Shown here: piece by piece, positions 1 to 11,465 of the stretch
Layout: each line of letters opens with the position of its first letter
Position numbering within the stretch: the first letter of the stretch is position 1
Assembly (NCBI GenBank): GCA_958450325.1
Contig: OY288256.1
Coordinates: 12,990,557-13,054,556 of the forward strand
DNA from: Agrostemma githago
Taxonomy: Eukaryota; Streptophyta; Magnoliopsida; Caryophyllales; Caryophyllaceae
Direction of reading: 5' to 3'
DNA length: 64,000 bases
Notes under the pieces: model-generated
Database searches by the model: none
The model's input: only the letters and a program-made list of their open reading frames with translations
What the model was told of the DNA's origin: nothing
Program-made: the position numbers and the translations under genes

Positions 1-800
1 TCCCGAACCTCCGTCCTTTGATTAATATGCAATATAATGCGTAATTAATTAAAGTTCGTCCGTCTAACTAATTCATGATCTAGTGTGCATTTATTGTATA
101 CGGGTCTTTGTCGAGTCGTGTATTTATTTATCGCTCTTCTTATTTAATTCAATTATTCTTTTTTATTGCTCGTTGTATTGTGAATTTCGGGTTGTATTCC
201 GCCCGTGTAATTTGTAATTTGTTTACGAGTTTTCTATTTTCGATGCTTGCCATTTATTTATTTAAATGAACATCACATGCTAAATCACTTTGACGTGAAT
301 CAAGATGCATTAAATGACGTAGTTAACCAATAACTCACATGCTTAGCCCGAAAACGCTGTTTGCATATCATTTAGTCGTTTTACTAGCGCGCGTACACGA
401 ACACGAACGGTGTCTTAGTAGAGGCCGCCATGTGCGGGCGGGGTTGGGTGTCCTCGATCAGTGGGCTTCCCAACACGTACCCTCACCCCTTATTCAGAAC
501 CTTTGGTTTCCGGATGTCCGAAACCCTTGGCGCACGAGAGTCATTTTATATACGAAAGCCGGTGTAAACGGTATCGATATAACAATGCAAAGGGACGAGC
601 CCCATAAACTCTGAAATCGAAGTGGGCTTACTTTGTGTATAGCCCTTGACGACATAGAGTGAGCTCGTATGGTTCCGAATAACCACAAAATTCGGTGGCG
701 ACTCCATTTTGACTTAAATTTCGAACCCGAGAACAATCTTACCACGAGATTCATTCGTCTACTCAAACCCGCGCGTGGCCGCGTCGGGGTGGACCTACGT
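1..800 (+). mobile_element. Tentative LTR/leader remnant of an Ogre/Tat-like retrotransposon
   Basis: No credible gene is present. At 696-705 lies TGGCGACTCC, the core of the tRNA-Arg-type primer-binding site of Ogre/Tat plant retrotransposons. AT-rich LTR-like sequence precedes it and runs off the left edge; leader-like sequence with CGCG-rich blocks follows to about 800. No gag or pol follows on this strand, and I cannot find a clean CA at the LTR boundary, so the call rests on the primer-site-like core alone. Confidence 0.35.
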
Positions 801-1426
801 CATGTCCACAATATGGATGGGGGAAGAAAATAAAAAGAAAGAAATAAAAGGAAATGGGAGGGGAGGACTAGGTGTAATCAAGTCACCTAGTCCGGATTTC
901 GCCCGAATCCGACTAAATCCTACAAAAAGGGTGAAAATCTTGTAAATTTGGATTTTTGAATGACTCTAGATGTAGTCACGTCATCGAGAGTCGGGAGCAA
1001 CAACTACCAAGGCCTCGAAGGCCACCATGACACCATGACACAAAAGTGTACAAGGGGAAGGGAACAAACACAAAGGAAAACAAGCGATAAAAGACGGAAA
1101 AGAAAGGATAGTTGCCGTACCCATAGGTTAGCAACTCACTCGCTCCATCGTCTCATAGATCAATATAGGCACTTTGCTTGTCTTCGTCATTGTCATCCCG
1201 CTTCAACTTGATAAAACCGCATGGTTGAGGTAGTAACGGTGTGAGGGGGGTGGGATTTGATGTGAAACTCGGTGTAATGGGAAGATAAAATGGGGTGAGG
1301 GTATGTAAATGAGGTGCGCGGGTCATATGGTATGTGCAAGGATAGGTAGGGAGGTTGGGAGGGGGTATAAAGTGGTTGGGTGCGCTCACAAGACAAAGAA
1401 GAGGGAAAAAAAGGAAGCAGGGGACC
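801..1426. other. Unassigned stretch, no recognised feature
   Basis: GT- and GA-rich sequence without a coding frame I recognise. A TATAAAG at 1366-1371 could serve a promoter on the plus strand, but nothing downstream supports a gene. Confidence 0.4.
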
Positions 1427-1632
1427 ATCCCGGTCGGGCTGGATGGTCCCGGTCGGGATGACATGTCCTTCCCGGTCGGGAAGCTCCCATCCCGGTTGGA
1501 AAGCTCCCATCCCGGTCGGGATCATGCTCCAGAAAGCTCAAATTCTTGCACCCTCATCCCGATCGGGATGACTCCTTCCCGGTCGGGATGCCTCATCCTT
1601 CCCGGTCGGGATGCTCTCCTCCCGGCCGGGAA
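1427..1632. repeat. Array of the GC-rich palindrome TCCCGGYCGGGA (about 9 copies)
   Basis: About nine copies or near-copies of the 12-bp palindrome TCCCGGTCGGGA (variants with CC, AT or TT at the centre) occur in about 206 bp, separated by short unrelated spacers. The same motif is arrayed in the LTR at 4723-4870, which links this stretch to related retrotransposon promoter sequence. A similar overall layout (short motif array, nearby TATA-like box at about 1366) hints that this is part of a related LTR, but the surrounding sequence does not obviously match the LTR at 3569-5208. Confidence 0.7.
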
Positions 1633-1967
1633 GAGTCTTCCAACTCTCCACAACCCCAAAAGCTCATCCAAAGCTTCAAAAACCGACTCCCTAACTCAAA
1701 ATCCAAACTCTAACCACAACCATTCATCTTCTAGGATTCATCTTCATTTCACACCTAAGAAACAAGCTCAACAAATCCATCAAAATCTCTCCCTCACATC
1801 GCTCATCAAAATACCAAATTAATTACAAGAGTTTCACAAAACAAACAAAATCAAGAGATAATCACACAAATACAAACACAAGTACTCTAAAGAAGAGGAA
1901 AGAGGAATATACAACATGACGGTTCTTTAGGAACTCCGTCAAACCGAGGATGGTGGACTTCCATTCT
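1633..1967. other. Unassigned A/C-rich stretch
   Basis: A/C-rich sequence between the palindrome array and the retroelement ORF. I see no gene, no repeat structure and no recognisable polypurine tract. Confidence 0.4.
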
Positions 1968-3274
1968 TCAACCATAGCCCTCAAGGGCTTGGAGGAGCAA
2001 GTCAAACGCACGACCGACATCGTAATGAAGGCCCAAAGAGTGCTCGAGCCAAGCTATCCTCCACGGCCTCCAAGGTGGAGACAAGAAATAGTCCTCAAAA
2101 GACCCAACATCATCTTTCGTGTTGTCTCCGGAGTCTATCCATCCTACGAGCTTCACCGACCTCTTCCTCCCCAAGCATCGTCTCCAATCACAACCAAGCT
2201 TAAATTCCTTAACAAGAGGCACAAAAAACGGTTTTGGCCTCATTTCCTTGTTGCACATCATCACACCTTCCTCAAGTTGTGGTTCCCCATCTTCATCACT
2301 TGTCCCCACATCATCTTGGAGGAGAGAATTGAAACTTCTACCGGCGATTTCAATCTCTTCCAAATCATTGCATCGCTTACTTGCAAGGGGTTCTTGATGT
2401 TTTTCCATATTATCGCACAAGGGCAACTTGAGGTCGTCAACTTCACCCAACAACTTCACAAACTCCACCAACTCATCCAACTCGCTAACCTCCTCCACTT
2501 CTTCACCAACGATGCCTTCACCAAGGGCCATATCCTCATTCGTCTCTTTTTGGTAGACGATTGAGGTTCTTCAAAGCAAGTCTCGCTTCCAAAAGGAACT
2601 TCATCGGCGGCTTCGTGATTAGGTTGCTCCCCTTTCTCAAGTGAGCACCCTTCATCTAGTTGTGACGTTCGGGATAAAAACATTAAGGTTTTAACCGTTA
2701 ACATATTTAATCGAGTATCCATCGCCTCGTTTTCCTTTTGATATTGGGCCATGAATTCATCTTGGTTCTTTTGCATTTGGATGGCCATTTCTTGTTGGCT
2801 TCTTTGCAATTGAAGAATCGATTGATACAACTCCAAGCTTGGCAATTGGTGGTCATTGGGGTCTTGTAATGCTCCTTGAAAATCTTGATGATACCCAAGG
2901 AGTGGGGCATCATATTGTTGGTAGCGAGATTGAGGTGATTGGTAGTATTGTGGGTTATGGGGTTCATATTGTGGTTGGGGTGGAGGGTAATGTGGTGCGT
3001 TTTGGGGAAATTGGCTTCCATACGGTGAATCATGATTAAACATGGTGGGTTCACATTCATAGCTTGAGTAATAGTCACCATGATCATAGGATTGATAAGC
3101 GTTCACTTGTTGGTAGCCGTTTCCATATCCTTGAAGCTCATACCCACTGGTGTCTTGATTATCCCAAGAAGCTTGATAGTAATTAGGAGTCATCATGTCA
3201 TAGCTTTGATCCATAGAGGGAGAGGAGTAGCTCATGGTGGCTTCCATGGGTGCGGAGTTTAGATCAAACCTCAT
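1968..3274 (-). pseudogene. Internal ORF of a minus-strand LTR retrotransposon, split by a frame change
   Basis: Two overlapping minus-strand frames, 3274-2456 (272 codons) and 2531-1968 (187 codons), lie just inside the primer-binding site at 3549-3565, where gag normally sits. The first begins MRFDLNSAPM, is rich in Tyr, Gln and Pro over residues 15-140 and then has a helical Gln/Glu-rich segment (about 145-195) that looks like a coiled coil. The second frame has an acidic stretch (GEEVEEVSELDELVEF) and reads like the continuation of the first. The frame change falls at an A-run near 2545-2553 and fits a single-base indel. No zinc knuckle, protease or reverse transcriptase is visible, so the element is probably non-autonomous. 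I do not recognise a defined domain. Confidence 0.55.
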
Positions 3275-3548
3275 ATTATGCTCGAAAATCGTGGCTTGTA
3301 CCCGGTTGAGGACTTCTCAATCTAGCAACCGTCCGTCAAAGCGGCTCTAAGTTGCAAGAAGAAGATGGTCACCACCTCTAAGCACAAACTGTAGACTAAG
3401 AGCAAACGTGAGAAGCCTAGTGCTTTTTGGGCACTAGACAAGAGAGAAATAAACCTCACACACACAAGAAGCAAAGGGACAAAAAGAAAAACACAAAACA
3501 AAAGACAAAGTCAAGTAACTAGGAAAACAAAGTCTAAACTAGCACCGT
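3275..3548 (-). other. Leader between primer site and ORF of the minus-strand LTR element
   Basis: Untranslated leader of the retroelement, A-rich when read on the plus strand. No ORF or motif of note. Confidence 0.5.
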
Positions 3549-3565
3549 CCCCGGCAACGGCGCCA
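3549..3565 (-). other. Primer-binding site (tRNA-Asp type) of the minus-strand LTR element
   Basis: On the plus strand this reads CCCCGGCAACGGCGCCA, identical to the 3' end of plant tRNA-Asp including CCA. Read on the minus strand it is therefore the complementary primer site. It sits 3 bp inside the LTR that starts at 3569 and fixes the element's orientation as minus. Confidence 0.9.
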
Positions 3566-4660
3566 AATTGATGGTAGGGATTTGCCGTGGATCCCCACCG
3601 TCAAATAATAACCAACTATTCCTAACACGTAGATAGGGCAAGTCGGGTCGAATCCACGGGGACGGTAATGAGGCGTCTAGACTAAGGTCACCTAAATACA
3701 AGACTAAGTCAACGAGCTAAACTAGACTAAGGCAATAAGAAGGGGATGAATCTATGACTACAACTAAGGTAACGGAGAAATCAAATAAGGAAAAGGACTA
3801 GGATTAGGTCGGGTTCAAGGGGTGATGGAATGGTCAAGGAAGAGCTAAGATGAAGGGGTAGTCGGGTTATCTAGGTGTAGTCCGGGCTCTCGCTACGTAG
3901 ACCGACCTAGAGGTTCTTGCTAGAACCCATCTTAGCGACACATATGACAAACGGGGTTACTAGCATGCTTTCGTAGCCTAGGTCACGTCCAGGCTCTCGC
4001 TACGTAGACCGACCTAGGGGTCGTCCTCACCGGGCTCTCGCTACGTAGTGAGGGAACCAAACCCACGAGCAAACCACCACCCACAAGAGAAAAGGCAAGA
4101 AAAACAAGCATATGCATCTACATGTCATTCAAGCATTTCATCAAACATGTACCATGCATCTAACCAAGAGGAAACCCAAAACTTCCACCAACATCTCCAA
4201 CAAACCCTTAATCACCCATTAAACACCCAAATCACCCTAATAACCCTAGCAAGAGTACTACTCAACCATAACTAAACTAAAACTAACACTAACAAGAAGA
4301 ACCAACACAAACAACAAGACATACATAATGAAACTAGTGAAAACAATGAGCAATAAACATAACAATGAATAAAGATTAAAACTTAAATGAATAAACAAGA
4401 TTAAGAGAAGGGAAAAGAAGATTATACCTACTAACAAGATGAAAGGAAGAATGAAACTTGTATTAATAAGAAAAACCCAAAACAATCTACCAAGGTTGTC
4501 AATCTTGGATGGATCTTGAAGAATTCCCTTAATACAAGAGCTAAACTAAGATTAACGACTAATTATCGACTAATCTACTCTAATCTAAGCTAATCTATGC
4601 TAAAGTAGTCTAGGGTTTAATGGGTAATGAAGAACATAACATAAGAATACAAGAGGAAGG

Positions 4661-4670
4661 GTATTTATAG
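4661..4670 (-). promoter_or_regulatory. LTR TATA box
   Basis: Minus-strand CTATAAATAC, a near-ideal plant TATA box inside the LTR, oriented to transcribe leftwards into the element. The GC-rich palindrome array begins 53 bp upstream. Confidence 0.65.
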
Positions 4671-4722
4671 GGTTACAAGAGGAAAGGAGAAGAAAGAATG
4701 AAGCGCGGGGCTGAAGGTGGGC

Positions 4723-4870
4723 CTTCCCGGCCGGGAAGAGGTGGTCCCGGTCGGGAAGTGGTCGGTCCCGGCCGGGAAGAGGTCATCCCGGTCGGGAAGA
4801 GCTCGTGGCAGCAGCTCTTGCAATTGCACCCTCCTTCCCGGTCGGGAAGGCATTATCCCGCCCGGGAAGG
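4723..4870 (-). repeat. Palindrome array TCCCGGYCGGGA in the LTR promoter (6 copies)
   Basis: Six copies of the 12-14-bp palindrome (TTCCCGGCCGGGAA, TCCCGGTCGGGA and close variants) lie immediately upstream of the LTR TATA box. This position and the dyad symmetry suggest binding sites for a dimeric transcription factor, or a hairpin-forming element. The factor is not identified. The same motif is arrayed at 1427-1632. Confidence 0.75.
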
Positions 4871-5213
4871 GTCTTGTAGGCCTCGATTATGATCTTTTTG
4901 GTCCCTCCTTGCTTCTCATGGGATTCCCATCGATTCTCGGGACTCGAGATTGAGCCTAAGGGGCTCGGGAATGGGTCCCAAGGTCTCAGGATCGCATCCA
5001 AGGCATCGAGTGATCGTTCCTTCTCTTCGTTGGCTCTAAAAGTGTATGAAACGAGTCGGAATCGTTCCAATTCTTCATGTAAGGTCTCGGGAACCTAAAA
5101 CGAACTAGAAGGAGCATAAGTAACCCATAAACCGCTCCCAAGGAGCGATTCCACAAGGAAAATGGGACCAAAACACAACAAATTAGGCACTACAAACTAC
5201 ACTTATCAACACT

Positions 5214-7639
5214 AAATAGGCACGGCAAGGGTCTTTACTTCGGCAAAAAACGACTGATCTCAAGCGTTACCCGGTCCGGCAATAGCATGGGCTTATTAGA
5301 TCAGTAACCACTGGAGCTCGTTGCTTGCCCGAGAACAAATACACTTATTAACATTGCTTCTCCAAAATTAAGTGTCTTATATATAATTAAATGACATTTG
5401 TACAGTTACAAACATAGACAAATGTCTTCAAGCCAAATAGTATGTTTTTTACTTACTTGCGTTCACATTTATTCCCCTTCTTTATACTTGCTTCTGAAGT
5501 CGAAATCGTTTTTCGCATAGGCACCTTAGTGAGAGACGCAACTCAAAAATTCGAGCTACCATTCGACATATATTCATAATTACTATATACAACAAAAAAA
5601 GAACATCGGGTATTACAGATATATAAAAGGAAAGATATCAATAATTGAAATAACTGAGAAAATTTAAAAAAAAAATTCAAAACAGACTAGAAATTTGATA
5701 TACTTTTGGCGCCAGCCGCGATCACTGACCGTTTGCAGGCGTGCGACAACACGTCCTGGCAGGGAAAACAAAAAAGTTGAAATTGAATACACGGTTTCGA
5801 AAAACTTTCGTAAGACAAAAAGGACACAGAACACAACTAATTTAGTAAGTGCATGTGCCGAGGTGCACTCGGGTTGGGACACGGGCCTTTGCGTTTGTTA
5901 CCGGAGCAACCGATTAGGCCAACAAGCGATATAAACATTTACGGCCGCCAGCAGCCGATTAGACACAGCGTAGTCCACACCTTCCCGTAGGACATCGCCT
6001 ACGAACGACAGAAATGCGCCTCCCCAAGTAGTGCGGCACGAGAAGGAAAAAAAACCCGCACATGCCCCATAGAACTGCAATAGCATACCAAACCCGGCTC
6101 GTCTGCCCTGCACTGCACCTGCGTTCCGTACACTTATCGGCCTCTTCCTCCTACACAACGAGCAGCAAACAACGTGCGGGGAAAAATGCACAATAAACAA
6201 CGCCGCCGATTCACGGTGTAGCTCAGATATTAGCCGCTACAACACTGCCTAGAGATTGTAACCAAAAGATAGACACACACTTACTTCCCATCCCTACCTA
6301 CAACCCCCGTCAAATCAACTCAGTCAAGTTGAAATTTTACAAATCCAGCATCCCTCTCGCTCACTTCCCCCTGCCAACGCCATTAGTAAACCCCGGCCCC
6401 TTACCTTCCTTCTCCCTTCCCTGAACATCACCCCAATAGCAAATCCCCATTTTAAATTTTTTTAAAAAAACCTCTTCGATTTCCCCCAGACTTTTCCCAT
6501 GCATCTCTTAGACCTCCACCGGGAACTAATAGAAGCGTAAGTATCCTTCTCTTGATCACCTTTACCTGTTTTACTTCACAAATGTCGCGCAATGTTCTCA
6601 GATTATGTTCAGTACTCCCCAGTGTCTCTGACTCCTACGCATTCTGCTTAGTTCTCTTATATAGACTCTGCCTGTTTATTTTCTAAATTTGTCGATAACT
6701 GTTTTGGGGCAAGTCCTTCTCCCCTGACATTGTTTCGATTATTTCGCTTAGATTTATCAGTTTTTTATCCGATTGTTTTTTGGGGTTTGTCTGGGGTGAT
6801 TTTGTTTTGCTGGTTATTAGACTTGGATCGAAAAGGGAACGGGAGATAATGGGTGATATGATAGATGTTTCGAGCTCTGCTCTCAATGTACTTTTCCAGG
6901 TCCTTTGGCTTTATTCATCTCTTGTGGCCGCTTCTGCTTCAATTAAGCTTACAAACATACACAATTAAATTTTAGTTGTATTTCAGCTCCGAGGTGCACT
7001 CATGTACCTTACTACTGTTACTGTAGCTGCCCGGGCACACCCATGCAAGCGCTTCTAGTATGCTCTGAGGCCGTGCTTTCACTGATGAACACACCACTCC
7101 TTGTTTATAACCATATAGACCCACATTCATGGCTTATATTCTATACAATCATATATCGTTTCAAGTCCGTAGGTTACAACTCCTGCTTCAGGTGATAAGA
7201 ATATTGTCTTTCTGTACGCATTAGCTTATTTAGAACCATTTCCTAAGTGTACCGATCTAATAAGTGGACTGCCACATTGGATGGATTTTTTGTCCGAAAC
7301 GAAAGACCTTGTGTTCGTCAACCTCATCACCAACAATACTTCCCTCCATGTAATTGTTCTCGTTTCCTAATTCTGCATGATTTGTACCGCTGGCTGCTTC
7401 CAGGCAGTTCTCTGATATGTGAATCCACCATGCAGGACTTGCGAGTGTTAGTATGGTTAGCTATTTGTGCAGGGGCTGGGTAACAGACAAAACAGATGAA
7501 GATAGGGTTGCCGTTGTAGCTAACAACAGGCAGCAAAAGATTGAAAGATTACATTTCATCTACGGTCAGCCTCATGAAGTTAGTATCTGTGGTGGACAGT
7601 TGTCACAGGCAAGCGGAGTCCTTTCCAGCGCCGACTATA
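5214..7639. other. No recognisable gene; non-coding or captured sequence
   Basis: Mixed sequence with short frames only. A pyrimidine-rich block at 6340-6540 followed by AGAAGCGTAAGTATCC resembles an exon end and splice donor (about 6540), so this may include the 5' part of a captured gene. I cannot assign a product. Confidence 0.3.
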
Positions 7640-8051
7640 TGGACCAATATTCCTAAAACTTGATGCAGCTGCTAGAGCAGTGGTGCCGCTTGTCTGCAAA
7701 CGGTGGGCCCAGACGTTTTTGCTTAGGCCAGATGCGCCTCGGTGGGCTGCGAGTTACAATGGAATCCTAGAACAGAAGCATCGCTTTGGCTTAAAAACTA
7801 TCTATCGAGGTAACATTGTGCTTGCGCAAAGATGCAGATGCTACTTGACTGACAACGCCCTCACGAAAACATTGATCCACTATTTCCAGTCGGAGGCAAC
7901 AAGCAATCCACCTAACCTGCATCCTGCCGATTCTATCTCTAAAGAAGCTATGTCCGAGTATCTTCAGCAATTCAACGCAGAGGCTGTTGCCACGGCGGAG
8001 GCCGTAGCGATTAGATTGCTGAGCACGTTGGATGTTATTGTTATCGAATAA
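7640..8051 (+). pseudogene. F-box-like gene fragment, copy 1
   Basis: The frame over 7640-8051 contains a segment like the second half of an F-box: FLKLDAAARAVVPLVCKRWA, then a W-rich linker ending RWAASYNG, then YRGNIVLAQRCRC. F-box proteins recruit substrates to SCF ubiquitin ligases through Skp1. No start codon or first half of the F-box is contiguous and upstream frames are broken, so this is a fragment. It is paralogous to 10150-10707: both share a CK(R/A)WAQ-FLL--DAP(R/K)W core and a following Y-R-N-I pattern. About 125 codons remain, ending LDVIVIE before a stop. Confidence 0.45.
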
Positions 8052-10149
8052 ACAGCTTATTAATTTCCAAAACTGCGTCCACTGTATATATAGTCTACAA
8101 TATTAATCTCGATGGCGCCTGCCTACATTAGCCGAACCAAACTAACCGAGAACTACAAGGCGATGTTCTGATTTTCCCTTTGTCGCATGACTGTTGACTT
8201 TGTTAAAACCTGACCGCCTACAATATGCTTGTTGCCACAGTCCAATGTGGAGTCGTAGCTTTTCCCTCGAGTCGAATCTGAGGGGGAAAAAAGTCCTCGG
8301 GACTCTAAGAAGTAGTGTGTACATGTGTCTACAAATTCACACTTTATCGCATGGCTACTATGGCGACCAGAGTGAAGAATTAAAGCACGCCGGAGCGCGT
8401 CATACATATTCGTAGCTGCTGTAAAACACGAAAAAGAAACGCACATAAAAAATATATGAAATGGAATACAGAAATAATTAAGGTGTCTGAAAAGAATAAA
8501 GATAACGATATATTTATACTTTTTAACCAGAATGAAGAACAGCAGTATTTCTATAGTGCATTGGTATCTTCTACTCAGAACGGCGGGAGTATTAGGATTG
8601 GAACACGTATAGCTTCAGAACGTATAATCCAGAGCATATGAAATTCGTACTGTGGAAACCAGACATACATCCCACTCATCTGGCTTACTGACAATGAACG
8701 TACTTCCGAAAAGGAATGGGGGTGTCAGCCCACAAACAACTGTGCTACTACTCACCTCGAGCCCAAGCAGTGATAGCTGAACTTACCGCTGTCTACGTAA
8801 GCCCTGCTTAGGCCCATATTCAACCAAAAATATCCCCGATTAAAATAGGCAATGGCACAACACCAGCAGCCCTTCCCTGCGCACTCCATATCAAGGGTTT
8901 CACCATCTTCCTTCTCACCGTGAATCTACCTGCGACTGACACCGGAGACCTCAGCTACTGTCCCGGCAACACTCCCGCCGCATATCTGGTATGTGTTTCG
9001 CATCTCTTACTCCACACTATATTTCGAGTGCTCTCTGTGCTTCCCTTCTTTACTTTACCCTAACACCCACCGCATCCCTGTTTCTGCTCTGTCGTTCCGC
9101 TCACCACTATTTTAACAATGTGCGGTTAGTGTGACACCTTGGTCAATTGTTGTATGCTCCTACGAAGGGGCTTCGAGGTACAACCCTTACCACGATGATG
9201 CCAGCCTGTGCTTCCAAGCGCTCGTGGTAGGCCGTAACTCAGACGATATTTTAGAATCCAAAAGTGCCCACCAAATTGGATTCCGAACAAAGATTTCTCA
9301 CCATCGAATCTATACACAGTCAGGTACAATTTCCTGGGAAATGTCTACCTGCAACGAGTTCTCACTATTGAATGCATGTACGGTCAGGTACAATTTCCTG
9401 GACCATGTGTACCTGAGGATGAGATTTATGCAATTTCTTGGCTACACTTGAGGGCCGCGTGTGAAAGTGGTGCAACAATAGTTCTGCAGCAACAGGTTAC
9501 CTATTGGCACATTGTGCCCAGTTTAGTGGCTCAGAAGAAGTATCTTTGTCAAATGGTTGATTATTCAGCAGATATATAATCAGATTGTTCGCTATTCAGT
9601 GATTGCCCTTATGTTTGATCCTTAACGCTTCTGGTGATCTCCTTTTACCCTGGTGTGCCATAGCGATAATTGCATTGGATTCACTTGTAATGGAGTTACA
9701 TAAGCGGACGCTATTGTCGCTCTGCGTATATGTAAATAGTTTCCTGTGACCGTGTCAAATAATACAAATATAGTTTCATGAATAGACTTAGTTCCCTAGA
9801 GCTGCTCAGTGGTGGCTCTACAGGGATTGCCTTATGTTTACTAACTACCACCTTTGGCACTCTAACTTATGCACGTTAGCGCGTGATAGCGTCGTCGTGA
9901 CGCTCGCCTGAACTGGAACGACGCAAGTGAATGGTGTTGGCGTTTTTCAAAAATCGAGATGATTTGCTAACATCGTGACCACTGATGCAGGATTCAAGCA
10001 CAATTATGGTCAAGTATTTGTGCAAAGTGTGGGCCGTAGACAACGAGGCAGCCGACAGACGTACATACTTATCGAAGAGTCGGGCAATGACCCAACGCCG
10101 CTTGCCATTTATATTTCAACATCACAGCGTCATGGTACATGGCAGACGG
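8052..10149. other. No assigned gene between the two F-box-like fragments
   Basis: Short frames only. A 14-bp string, TCAGGTACAATTTC, recurs at about 9320 and 9384, which suggests local duplication within a degraded coding unit. I cannot name a product. Confidence 0.3.
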
Positions 10150-10707
10150 TCTGCCCCAGTAGAGAGTGTCCTATGCAACGAAGATATAATGTGCATAATC
10201 TTTGAAATGCTTCCCTGCACAATCGACAGGGCTAGCATAGCCGTTGCATGCAAAGCGTGGGCGCAATTGTTCTTGCTACATTCAGATGCGCCGAAGTGGC
10301 GTGCAGAATACAGGTAGCAGCTATGTACAGTACACGAATATGGCCTAACAACTGTGTATCGTTCTAATATTATAGTCTCCAAGAGATGCAAATGCAACAG
10401 GCTTGTCATTCCAGCTGCCAAAGCAATGCTACACCTGAGGCAGCGTGCAATGGAACAAACTTCTCATCTAGAGATCATAGAGCATCATCTAGGAGAGAGC
10501 GATTACAATGCCTTTGTCACCCTTCTGCCTGAGAGACGTTTATGGGCGAGGTTGATGATCAAACTCTTGTTGACCAAGTCGCGCGAACAAAATAGCTTCG
10601 CATTATCCTTTGCACAGGGTACTCGGCAAAGTCGTGGCTTAGGTTTAGTTGTCCAGGAACAAATAATAGGCAAGTGCTCGTTGGGCTCACTTTTTTTTTA
10701 CTCTTAA
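10150..10707 (+). pseudogene. F-box-like gene fragment, copy 2
   Basis: Frames around 10150-10320 read VLCNEDIMCIIFEMLPCTID, then ASIAVACKAWAQLFLLHSDA, an F-box-like pattern (acidic-hydrophobic helix, LP, then CK-W). After an in-frame stop at about 10318 the homologous continuation (YRSNIIVSKRCKC) runs in the frame of 10354-10707, so the gene is interrupted. It is a diverged paralogue of the fragment at 7640-8051. Function as an active F-box protein is unlikely. Confidence 0.45.
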
Positions 10708-11465
10708 GAGCAGACGGTCGTGATTATATGCTATAACCAGGACTCGCTTTCGTTTGGGTTAGGCCGCCAAGAATCTAATATTAGTTAACAAGGCATGTAA
10801 ATAGTGGTAGCATCTAAACTAAATCCTTTTTTCTTGCAAAGTGCCCGACATTACGTCGTTCCCGTGAGCACAGGTACGGGACATTTTGCTCTGCAGATAA
10901 AATGCAGTTCCTGCCAAGTTACATTGTACATGTAATATGCATCTGTACCCTGTTCCCGTTACCGCGCATTAGGTTCAAGAACATTTGTTGTGGTTGCACT
11001 CGAAATCAAGCTCGTTTTTTCGTCTCACTTCCACCAGGTCTAACCTAGAGTCTAGATAACACTGCGTGTGTAGTATACAGCCCCATCACTTCGTTTATTC
11101 GTAGCGCCATGTCTCAGGCTACACTCATGTGAATTCTTTTCGATGCGTTGTGCCATGTGATCTAGGAAAATACAATACTGTAAAAGGCTGCCACTCATGC
11201 TCCAAACAGCCACACAAGTGGGGCTTTGGAACTCACAGAGCAGATGTGGGAAGGAGAAGTAGGAACCATATTTGCAGGCAATTGTCAACATCTCCAGTAA
11301 CCTACACAGATGAAGGGGCGCCTCACGCACTCTACAAAAAAGGCAAACTTACGGGCGGGTTGAGTGCAGGAGAAGGCAATCTGATTACCATTCTCTCTCT
11401 AAAAACTTTAAAAAGTGCCACCTACAATTTCCGCCTAAGGTGAATACCAAACAACTATATACACA
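10708..11465. other. Spacer upstream of the XS-like ORF
   Basis: No gene recognised. It may contain the promoter and leader of the ORF starting at 11466; no clear TATA box is assigned. Confidence 0.3.

Larger units (their letters stand above)
3569..5208 (-). repeat. 5' LTR of the minus-strand LTR retrotransposon (1640 bp)
   Basis: Bounded by TG...CA: plus-strand TGATGGTAGGG at 3569 next to the primer site, and ACTTATCA ending at 5208. On the element's own strand the LTR begins TGATAAGTGTAG and ends CCCTACCATCA. A possible 5-bp target duplication (ACACT, 5209-5213) follows. A TATA box at 4661-4670 and an upstream palindrome array at 4723-4870 mark the U3 promoter. A matching 3' LTR is not obvious to the left, so the element may be truncated or interrupted. 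Confidence 0.8.

Noticed and set aside
339..614. 91-codon plus-strand ORF near the left edge
   Set aside because: It lies in LTR-like sequence, has no domain, and overlaps an equally long minus-strand frame.
3549..3565. Possible tRNA-Asp gene
   Set aside because: Only the 3' end of the tRNA sequence is present, next to an LTR; it is a primer-binding site. The same holds at 63744-63760.
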